From an uncultured Christensenella sp. (GTDB lineage: Bacteria > Bacillota > Clostridia > Christensenellales > Pumilibacteraceae): a stretch of 19,782 bases of DNA. Of the stretch, positions 1 through 5,391 are shown one piece after another. Location of the stretch: NCBI GenBank assembly GCA_910579205.1, contig CAJTTD010000016.1:1-19782 (forward strand). Direction: 5' to 3'. Made by a program: the position numbers and the translations under genes. The notes below the pieces were generated by a model. It saw nothing but the letters and a program-made list of their open reading frames with translations. It was not told the origin of the DNA and ran no database searches. Within the stretch, counting starts at the first letter, position 1, and every line of letters starts with the position of its first letter.

Positions 1-362
1 TGTCCAATCCGTCATTGCGAGCCGTAGGCGAAGCAATCCGGAAGTAAATGTTTGGGTCTGGATTGCCGCGGTCGCGTTGCTCCCTCGCAATGACGAGTAT
101 TCAGCTGTATTGTCTTGGCGTGATATTATGTCCAATCCGTCATTGCGAGCCGTAGGCGAAGCAATCCGGAAGTAAATGTTTGGGTCTGGATTGCCGCGGT
201 CGCGTTGCTCCCTCGCAATGACGAGTATTCAGCTGTATTGTCTTGGCGTGATATTATGTCCAATCCGTCATTGCGAGCCGTAGGCGAAGCAATCCGGAAG
301 TAAATGTTTGGGTCTGGATTGCCGCGGTCGCGTTGCTCCCTCGCAATGACGAGTATCCAGCT
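1..362. repeat. Tandem array of a 128-bp unit carrying a palindromic element
   Basis: Units begin at 1, 129 and 257. The first two are identical. The third matches to position 356, has one change at 357, and diverges after 362. Each unit contains a palindrome (10-95, 138-223, 266-351) bounded by CGTCATTGCGAG and CTCGCAATGACG, with an inner pair GCAATCC/GGATTGC, so single strands could fold into a long hairpin. Scattered palindromes beginning CGTCATTGCGAG are known from many bacterial genomes as REP/MITE-like repeats without coding capacity. No open frame here looks real. The array probably continues left of the window. Identity between units suggests recent duplication or an assembly effect. 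Confidence 0.93.
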
Positions 363-457
363 AAATTACTGTTTATAGTAGTTTCATTATAGCATAACCG
401 CACTACAAAAGCAAGAACTGAATATCATCCTTGCTTTAATCCCTATGAAATACACAT

Positions 458-493
458 TTAAGCAGCTTTTTCATTATGGCGATAACTGCTTAA
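458..493 (-). terminator. Possible terminator hairpin downstream of the 532-1110 gene
   Basis: TTAAGCAG (458-465) and CTGCTTAA (486-493) form a perfect 8-bp stem around a 20-nt loop, 39 nt beyond the stop codon at 532. No good U-tract follows on the minus strand, so termination efficiency is uncertain. The rest of 363-531 is A+T-rich and shows nothing else I can support. Confidence 0.3.
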
Positions 494-531
494 TTAGAGC
501 AGCGCGTCGGCAAACCTATGAATCAAGTATA

Positions 532-1110
532 TCACTGTATATCTATTTCGCATTCCGTTGAATCATTAGACCATAAATAACTGTAGCCGTCGATTTCTGC
601 CGAAGCGGGGGATATATAAAAACTTTTTCCGTTATCCATAACAAACTTTATTGAACAGAATGTATCATCGTTAGGCTCACGCTCTATGATGTCCCCGTTT
701 GACCAAGCGGAATAGCTTTCGGTTACTTTTTCCGTTTCGATGTCGATGATGCATCCGTACGGCAATTCGGATCGCTCTTCCGCAATTATCCGTTTTTCGT
801 CAACCAAGTCGAAAATCGGTGTTGTGCGGTTAAAACTATCTTTGATCGCGCTGTCTGTAAAATCTTGCGTTTCCGTTTCGTTCATTTGCCTATATTCCAT
901 ATTAAGTTCATCGATGAACATATAATCGACGATCAAACATCGACCGTTGTCGAACATTATGTATATCGGCGTGTCTTGCATGTATGAAAATCTTCCATTG
1001 TTTGTCAGCACCAGTCCACTGCTGTAAACATTGGTTACTTTTAAAGACTTGATTTCGTTTAGCAACTCATCAAAAAATTTATTTACATCCGCAGCTCTTG
1101 AAAAATCCAT
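532..1110 (-). CDS. Hypothetical protein, 192 aa
   Basis: I do not recognise this family. The protein is acidic, has no signal peptide or membrane segment, and looks cytosolic and soluble. Two similar stretches can be seen: residues about 36-66 (a short beta pattern ending PIYIMFDNGRCLIVDYMF) and about 151-172 (CSIKFVMDNGKSFYISPAS), both of the form hydrophobic-x-F-x-x-D-N-G-[RK]. This suggests two related beta-rich halves. The start is supported by AAGGAG at 1123-1128, 12 nt before the ATG, and by a strong promoter further upstream. The stop is TGA. The gene is visibly more A+T-rich than the sugar operon, which may mean a different origin. Its small size and isolation would fit an immunity-type or regulatory protein, but nothing in the sequence proves that. 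Confidence 0.8.
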   Translation of the reverse strand: MDFSRAADVNKFFDELLNEIKSLKVTNVYSSGLVLTNNGRFSYMQDTPIYIMFDNGRCLIVDYMFIDELNMEYRQMNETETQDFTDSAIKDSFNRTTPIFDLVDEKRIIAEERSELPYGCIIDIETEKVTESYSAWSNGDIIEREPNDDTFCSIKFVMDNGKSFYISPASAEIDGYSYLWSNDSTECEIDIQ

Positions 1111-1140
1111 AACGTGTTTCCGCTCCTTAAAGAATAATAT

Positions 1141-1169
1141 ATGATATCACAACATATGTATCGTGTCAA
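1141..1169 (-). promoter_or_regulatory. Sigma-A-type promoter for the 532-1110 gene
   Basis: On the minus strand TTGACA (complement of 1164-1169) and TATCAT (complement of 1141-1146) are separated by exactly 17 nt. This predicts a transcript start near 1134 and a leader of about 24 nt containing the AAGGAG ribosome site. Confidence 0.75.
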
Positions 1170-1245
1170 TATATTAATTAAATTTTTCGGCGCGTACAAC
1201 AGCCGCATAACATAGCCGAATGCGCATAACGCAATTACCGGGTCA

Positions 1246-1992
1246 TCACTGCCTATGTAGCCGCTCCCACTCGTTCATCTTAAGCTCGAGCAGTTTGATG
1301 TTTTCGCCGTTCATGAACTGCATAAGAGAAAACAGCGCAAAGGCATACTCGCAGCCACTTGTATCAACGGGCTTGAGAAAATACTTCTTGCCTCTATGTT
1401 CGATGAGCCGACGGATATAGTACGGCGCGTCCGCAAAGTCTCGTACATACCTATTTATCTGACTGCCCGAGCGCAACGGCTTGAGCAAGATAGAAGTAAC
1501 GAACTTCGCCCACTTGGGATATCCCGTCTTGCGCGCCGCTTTATCCGTTTGTATAAGATCGAATACCGTATATTCCACTTCTACGTTGAGTATGTCGTCA
1601 AACAACGGCAAAAGCCCCAACAAGCATTCGCGACAGCGGGGCAGAAACGGTATTTCTTCTCCCTCGCGCTCCAAGCGAATGTCCTTAGGCGCGTTACAGA
1701 ATATGCGTTCCACTTGCGAAACGAACAGCGTGCGCACATACTCCGCTCGGTCTTGCTCGGCGCTTATGCGCTCTTGCTCGTCTATGTATACGCCGTAAAT
1801 GTCGCTGCGCTTATGCCGCACGTTGCCGATGTTTATGTTAAGATGGCTTAAATATAAGTCTATCGGCGCTCGATCGCCCGGCTTTTCGTACCCGAACGCC
1901 ACGCGTTCGACCGCGTAATTGTTGGCGAGCGAATTGAGAATGAGTGGTATGAGCGCGCCTATAAACTTGCTTGTATCCGATGTTCTTTCCAT
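1246..1992 (-). CDS. Hypothetical protein, 248 aa, start codon directly after a terminator hairpin
   Basis: I do not recognise this family. No signal peptide or clear membrane helix is present. Visible features are a hydrophobic N-terminus (KFIGALIPLILNSL), a charged middle with many Arg/Glu residues, an RCREC cysteine pair, and a basic C-terminal part. The open frame extends upstream to an ATG at 2070, but those 26 codons lie inside a strongly structured RNA and a terminator hairpin, and that ATG abuts its only purine-rich sequence. I therefore prefer ATG at 1992-1990. Its likely Shine-Dalgarno, GAGGAG (2009-2004), is 11 nt upstream and is buried in the terminator stem. Expression would therefore need read-through from the 2219-2247 promoter and opening of the stem, or a promoter I cannot see. 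No clear terminator follows the stop codon. The frame is coding-like, with codon use similar to its neighbours. Confidence 0.7.
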   Translation of the reverse strand: MERTSDTSKFIGALIPLILNSLANNYAVERVAFGYEKPGDRAPIDLYLSHLNINIGNVRHKRSDIYGVYIDEQERISAEQDRAEYVRTLFVSQVERIFCNAPKDIRLEREGEEIPFLPRCRECLLGLLPLFDDILNVEVEYTVFDLIQTDKAARKTGYPKWAKFVTSILLKPLRSGSQINRYVRDFADAPYYIRRLIEHRGKKYFLKPVDTSGCEYAFALFSLMQFMNGENIKLLELKMNEWERLHRQ

Positions 1993-2022
1993 AAAAAATG
2001 CCGCTCCTCGCGGAGCGGCATT
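1993..2022 (-). terminator. Intrinsic terminator ending the 1993-2212 RNA, or an attenuator
   Basis: On the minus strand AATGCCGCTCC (2022-2012) pairs perfectly over 11 bp with GGAGCGGCATT (2007-1997) around the loop GCGA. Six U residues (1998-1993) complete a textbook rho-independent terminator. The ATG of the downstream gene follows with no gap. The 3' arm contains GAGGAG, so the same stem would hide the ribosome site of that gene. Confidence 0.85.
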
Positions 2023-2212
2023 ATAGTACATACCGACCGCTAAGTTGCGACACTTCCGTAAGTCAGCCATTCCTTTTGCAAGAAATATCTTTCCAACGTG
2101 GATCGGTATGTAACTACCAATTTTATATGTTGAAAAGATAAAGAATACAAAAGGAAAAGAGCCTACAAGTGTTTATAGGGGAAATGGCTATTTGTTTACG
2201 GGAAGTTGTCGC
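1993..2212 (-). ncRNA. Structured RNA of about 220 nt: long rod with apical pseudoknot and terminator
   Basis: The minus-strand transcript from about 2212 folds by inspection into nested helices. Outer stem: GCGAC (2212-2208) with GUCGC (2051-2047), ACUU (2206-2203) with AAGU (2055-2052), and CCGUAA (2201-2196) with UUACGG (2061-2056), with single-base bulges at 2207 and 2202. Next: AGCCAUU (2189-2183) with AAUGGCU (2071-2065). Then, after a 28-nt one-sided bulge on the 5' strand (2182-2155) that can form its own small hairpin CCUA/UAGG, comes CCUUUUG (2154-2148) with CAAAAGG (2078-2072). After a symmetric 5x5 internal loop (2145-2141 and 2085-2081) there is a 12-bp helix, UAUCUUUUCAAC (2140-2129) with GUUGGAAAGAUA (2097-2086). 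The 31-nt apical loop contains UACAUACCGA (2112-2103), perfectly complementary over 10 nt to UCGGUAUGUA (2036-2027) in the tail just before the terminator. It has its own promoter and terminator. I cannot match it to a known class. 6S RNA shares the rod shape and length but not the pseudoknot. A cis-acting leader for the downstream gene is the other main reading. Confidence 0.72.
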
Positions 2213-2218
2213 AAAGCT

Positions 2219-2247
2219 ATTGTAGCACAGTCGGATATAAAAATCAA
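2219..2247 (-). promoter_or_regulatory. Promoter of the structured RNA
   Basis: On the minus strand TTGATT (complement of 2242-2247) is followed after 17 nt by TACAAT (complement of 2219-2224). This predicts a start near 2212, which is where the outer stem of the folded RNA begins. The stretch 2248-2446 between this promoter and the next one on the plus strand holds no gene that I can see. Confidence 0.78.
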
Positions 2248-2446
2248 GCGCCGAAATAAAATAATTTGCGTTCGACAAAGTGCGACATAATTATACATTT
2301 GTCAAAGGCGCATGAACGCTCTTGCGCGTATCGTCTTTTAATATAGATCTATTGCCTAACAAGCCGCGCGCGGCATGCCGCCGCTTTATACCTTTCGCCG
2401 CCGCGGTCGAAATGAAAAAATTTTTCGATAAATTTTTCCAAACCTA

Positions 2447-2474
2447 TTGACATTGCGTAATTTTAAGGTATAAT
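2447..2474 (+). promoter_or_regulatory. Strong promoter of the putative starch-binding lipoprotein gene
   Basis: A consensus TTGACA (2447-2452) and a consensus TATAAT (2469-2474) are separated by 16 nt. A and T tracts at 2411-2438 just upstream could act as an UP element. The predicted start is near 2481, inside the operator at 2479-2490, leaving a leader of about 77 nt. Confidence 0.88.
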
Positions 2475-2478
2475 ATAG

Positions 2479-2490
2479 TTAAACGTTTAA
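2479..2490. promoter_or_regulatory. LacI-family operator-like palindrome
   Basis: TTAAACGTTTAA is a perfect 12-bp palindrome centred on CG, the usual form of operators bound by LacI-family repressors. It overlaps the predicted transcription start, so a bound repressor would block initiation. The LacI-type gene at 4520-5347 is the obvious candidate, although a CcpA-like global regulator encoded elsewhere is also possible. I see no equal palindrome in front of the 5392 operon. Confidence 0.65.
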
Positions 2491-2557
2491 GTAGTCCGTC
2501 GAAAAACGCGTGTCGGCGGCAAATCTTAGCTTAAACATGAACAATTCGGAGGGAAAA

Positions 2558-4447
2558 ATGAAAAAATGCAAAAAGGCTCTTATTGCGGCGTTGTGCTTGG
2601 CGGTGGGAGCGTGTTCGCTTATAGCGTGCCGACCGGACGCGCCGAGCGACGACGACGGGGATAAGATAACGGTTACGTATTACGACGCGACCGGAACAAA
2701 CAAGCCGTCCGAGATGACGGTGCTTAAGACGGAAAAAATCGAAAGGGGCGGGGTAGCCGAAAGATACACTCCCACCAAGGACGATGGATACGAGTTTGTC
2801 AACTGGTTTGCCACGCCGAGCAAGAGCCACAAATTCAACTTTGAAGAAGAGATAAACGAAGACATATCGATATACGCGGGCTTCAGCAAGTATGTAGCCG
2901 ACACGCGTGATTTTTACGTTATAGGCGCGGGCAAGAGCAGCGTTCTGCTCGACGGCTGGGAGTTCGTCAAAGACGAAGCCGCATGGAACGCCAAAAAGGA
3001 CGCGCACAAGTTTACCAAGACGGAGGGCAAAAACGAGTATTCGTTTACGCTCGACCTGAGAGAAAACGATCAGTTTGTTATAGCGGCAACCGCCGAGTAT
3101 CACTATAAGCACGGCGCGGGGTATCTCTCGTCGTTCAAGCTGGATAACGGCACGGAGGTGTTTGAGGGACAGGGAAGCGTTTACGACGATTCGGCTTGGG
3201 GTCGGAACATTTTGGTCAAGCATTCGGGCAATTACACATTGACTGTAACCACCCATCCCAATGAGGACTGGTTCGACGAAAACGGCAATAACTACACCGA
3301 AGATAGAAAAGAAGTTTACGCCCGCAATCCTTACGATACCATAGAATGGGTGCGCAACGGCGACTGCTTGGAAGAACTCGAAGTAGTTACAAACTATTAC
3401 ATAAAGGGCGCAAAGATAACCGATTGGAAAGACATGTACAACGCCGCCACCAAGATGACGGAAGTCAACGGTATTCACAGTCTGTCTATCTACCTCGCCA
3501 AAGACGAAGAGTTTATGTTTACGTCCACCAACACCGTGGGCGAAGAGACGGGCGCGGGCGCGGAATACCTCCGCTCCGACAATCTCGACGAGGATAGCAA
3601 GGCATACCTTGACGAGAACGACAAAATGAACATGATAGCCAAAGCGAACGGCATGTACACGTTTACGTACGATCCCGAAACGGGCGTGCTAAGCGTTACG
3701 TTCGATGCGGACGCGCAAAGACCCGCCACCGATTACTATATCGACGGCACGTTTGCCGAAGGCGTGGAAAACTGGAACGGCTACTGCTTTAACGAAGCGT
3801 TCCAACTCAAAGAGACTGCCGCTGGTTCGGGCGTATATTCTATCAAAAACGTAGCCATGAAAGCCGATTCGGAGTTTATAATCCAAGCGTTCAAAGCGGG
3901 GGCTACCGACCGCGGCGAGTGGGGCACGGAAAGCTATAACGGGCTGGGCAGCTATAACTACACCTATCTGTACGGCGGCGGCGACGCGTTTTCGGCTGTC
4001 GGCGGCGGCAACAACAATATCAAAGTAAAGACTGCGGGATCTTACGACATCACGTTCGACAGCTATTCCAAGATGATAACCGTGGTCGCGCATAGCGAAT
4101 CGGCAGACACTCTCGACATTTACATCAAAGGCTCTAACATCAACGGTTGGAGCCACGGCTGGTCGGAAGATTATCTGTTTACGATAAGCGAGGACGAAAA
4201 GACTTACGAATTCACATTGACCGTCGAGGACGGCAAAGCGGTCGAATTCGGATGCGAAAAGCACCCCAAGGGTGAAAAGACGGGCTACGGCACATTCCTC
4301 AGCGCGTCCGCAATAGGCGAGGACGGCGACGCCAACGAAAGCTTTGTGCCCGAAACAGGCACCAACTTCACGTGCTCGGTCGCGGGGACGTACAAAGTCG
4401 TGTACACGATAGAAACGGGCAAGATCGATTTCTATACGGTCGCTTAA
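2558..4447 (+). CDS. Surface lipoprotein with InlB-like repeat and four beta-sandwich modules; putative starch-binding protein
   Basis: The 629-residue product starts with a lipoprotein signal: basic MKKCKK, a hydrophobic stretch, and lipobox LIAC with Cys24 as the lipidated residue. The start at 2558 is chosen because GGAGGG (2548-2553) precedes it; an in-frame ATG at 2510 lacks such a site. Residues about 36-110 resemble an InlB B-repeat (a GYEFVNWF core and a SIYAGF end). Four related modules follow at about 119-247, 274-387, 390-512 and 518-629. The last three each open with a YYIKG-, YYIDG- or IYIKG-type strand and a tryptophan-bearing segment, and close with a G-x-Y-x-[FIV]-x-[FVY] pattern; the first opens with the looser FYVIGAG. 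This layout resembles the SusE/SusF starch-binding lipoproteins of Bacteroidota and the CBM25/26-type modules of gut Firmicutes. No catalytic motif is visible. Its position beside a LacI regulator and a maltodextrin operon supports binding of starch or maltodextrin at the cell surface. Ligand specificity is inference. Confidence 0.82.
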   Translation: MKKCKKALIAALCLAVGACSLIACRPDAPSDDDGDKITVTYYDATGTNKPSEMTVLKTEKIERGGVAERYTPTKDDGYEFVNWFATPSKSHKFNFEEEINEDISIYAGFSKYVADTRDFYVIGAGKSSVLLDGWEFVKDEAAWNAKKDAHKFTKTEGKNEYSFTLDLRENDQFVIAATAEYHYKHGAGYLSSFKLDNGTEVFEGQGSVYDDSAWGRNILVKHSGNYTLTVTTHPNEDWFDENGNNYTEDRKEVYARNPYDTIEWVRNGDCLEELEVVTNYYIKGAKITDWKDMYNAATKMTEVNGIHSLSIYLAKDEEFMFTSTNTVGEETGAGAEYLRSDNLDEDSKAYLDENDKMNMIAKANGMYTFTYDPETGVLSVTFDADAQRPATDYYIDGTFAEGVENWNGYCFNEAFQLKETAAGSGVYSIKNVAMKADSEFIIQAFKAGATDRGEWGTESYNGLGSYNYTYLYGGGDAFSAVGGGNNNIKVKTAGSYDITFDSYSKMITVVAHSESADTLDIYIKGSNINGWSHGWSEDYLFTISEDEKTYEFTLTVEDGKAVEFGCEKHPKGEKTGYGTFLSASAIGEDGDANESFVPETGTNFTCSVAGTYKVVYTIETGKIDFYTVA

Positions 4448-4466
4448 AAACAGCACAACGAATAAA

Positions 4467-4494
4467 GATCCCGACGGAACGTTCCGTCGGGATC
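4467..4494. terminator. Palindromic terminator between convergent genes
   Basis: A perfect 28-bp palindrome whose arms are GATCCCGACGGAAC and GTTCCGTCGGGATC sits between the convergent lipoprotein and lacI-type genes. On the plus strand a run of five T (4503-4507) follows after 8 nt; on the minus strand the flank is only mildly U-rich. It probably serves both directions, though neither side has a textbook U-tract. Confidence 0.6.
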
Positions 4495-4519
4495 GAAGTT
4501 CGTTTTTAAATAACTTATG

Positions 4520-5347
4520 TTAAACCGTGATGTTGTGTTCGTCCGTGGAGCTTTGCACTCTGTTTATCGCTTTAATAACGGCGTCCACGGCGGCGGAAGC
4601 CTTTAGCGCGAACGATGCGTTTTCGAGTTTTATGTTTGCCCGACAGGGCGCGTTGTCGTAGAGCAGCTTGGATACGGTGGCGTAGTGCGCGTTTCGATCG
4701 ATAGTTGCAAGATCGCCCAGCGAATGCATTACCGCGACGTCGGAGTAGCATGCGCGCAGCTTGTCTATGTTTTCTTGCGGAAGCTCAAACGTCAACAGCG
4801 TTACGTCGCTTGCGCCAAGATCGCGTTTAGCCGTTTCGCTCAACGTCTTGTGATCGTCGTTTATTCTGTAAAACAGTCTGTCTTGAAACTCGCTGTCTAT
4901 TGCGAGCACGGGCACGTATTTTGTTTCGGCAAAGGAGCGGAATTCTTGTTCGGACAGCGCGACGGTTATGTACGCGTCGCACGGCGAGCCGTTGCGGCTG
5001 TAACCGTCGGCATAATCGACTATCTTGAGATCGATGTTGCGTCTGTTGAGCAAGCGCGAAAGCTCGGTCAGCAGTTGCAGATAGTACGGTGCGGCGAGCG
5101 GCGCTACGTTTTTTACTACGGCGGCTACCGAATTGGTCTTTCCCGTAGCCAGATACTTTGCCATAACGTTGCACTCGTAGCCCAAAAGATTGGCAAACTG
5201 TAAAACCTTTTTGCGCGTTTCGTCGCTTATCGATTGCCCGGGCGTATTGTTAAGTACGTACGACACCGTAGCTATCGACACTTCGGACGCTTTTGCTACG
5301 TCTTTTATCGTAACTCTGCTCTTACGTTTGCTCTCATTCGTTTTCAT
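4520..5347 (-). CDS. LacI-family transcriptional regulator, short form (275 aa)
   Basis: Residues about 13-34 are a typical LacI helix-turn-helix (VTIKDVAKASEVSIATVSYV), followed by the hinge helix around 60-72 (KYLATGKTNS). The effector part is only about 200 residues, whereas family members usually total 330-340. The second half lacks the usual HLI-x-x-GHR-type segment and ends in a divergent, Ala-rich tail, so ligand sensing may differ or be reduced. No internal frameshift is evident. No other Met lies before the DNA-binding domain, so the start at 5347 is firm. No Shine-Dalgarno is possible if the promoter at 5354-5382 is used, which predicts a leaderless mRNA. It lies divergent from the amylase-transporter operon and convergent with the lipoprotein gene, and most likely controls alpha-glucan use by binding sites such as 2479-2490. 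Repressor rather than activator action is inference. Confidence 0.92.
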   Translation of the reverse strand: MKTNESKRKSRVTIKDVAKASEVSIATVSYVLNNTPGQSISDETRKKVLQFANLLGYECNVMAKYLATGKTNSVAAVVKNVAPLAAPYYLQLLTELSRLLNRRNIDLKIVDYADGYSRNGSPCDAYITVALSEQEFRSFAETKYVPVLAIDSEFQDRLFYRINDDHKTLSETAKRDLGASDVTLLTFELPQENIDKLRACYSDVAVMHSLGDLATIDRNAHYATVSKLLYDNAPCRANIKLENASFALKASAAVDAVIKAINRVQSSTDEHNITV

Positions 5348-5355
5348 GATAATAT
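5328..5355 (+). promoter_or_regulatory. Candidate promoter of the alpha-glucan operon
   Basis: TTGCTC (5328-5333) and TAATAT (5350-5355) are 16 nt apart. The -35 lies inside the lacI-type coding region. The start would fall near 5362, giving a leader of about 30 nt. The box is weaker than the lipoprotein promoter and is the only candidate I see in the 44-bp gap. Confidence 0.45.
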
Positions 5356-5362
5356 ATTATCA
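5347..5362. promoter_or_regulatory. 16-bp palindrome shared by two divergent -10 boxes
   Basis: TGATAATATATTATCA is a perfect 16-bp palindrome. By symmetry it supplies a TAATAT -10 box to both strands and it touches the lacI start codon. It could be an operator for autoregulation, but it lacks the central CG of usual LacI-family sites, so the palindrome may simply reflect overlapping promoters. Confidence 0.4.
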
Positions 5363-5382
5363 AATAAAAATTATTTTGTCAA
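5354..5382 (-). promoter_or_regulatory. Promoter of the lacI-type gene, predicted leaderless
   Basis: On the minus strand TTGACA (complement of 5377-5382) and TAATAT (complement of 5354-5359) are 17 nt apart. Only 6 nt separate the -10 box from the ATG at 5347, so transcription should begin at or within one or two bases of the start codon. Confidence 0.72.
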
Positions 5383-5391
5383 GGTAAGTCA

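Noticed and set aside
1..362. CRISPR array
   Set aside because: The period is 128 bp and the whole unit is repeated, including what would be spacers. Real arrays have short repeats with differing spacers.
1396..1851. 151-codon open frame on the plus strand
   Set aside because: It overlaps the minus-strand 1246-1992 gene, lacks a ribosome site, and has no family features.
2021..2026. Promoter -10 (TATAAT on the minus strand) just before the terminator
   Set aside because: No acceptable -35 lies 16-18 nt upstream, and transcripts would start inside the terminator hairpin.
1993..2070. Upstream 26-codon extension of the 1246-1992 gene
   Set aside because: These codons coincide with RNA helices and a terminator, and the ATG at 2070 has no properly spaced ribosome site.
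1993..2130. T-box, SAM, purine or c-di-GMP riboswitch
   Set aside because: I looked for the conserved core sequences of these classes (such as the T-box UGGNACCGCG) and did not find them; the listed pairings also do not match their folds.
2531..3478. 315-codon open frame on the minus strand
   Set aside because: It is antisense to the lipoprotein gene, whose signal peptide, ribosome site and promoter are clear; composition is that of a shadow frame.
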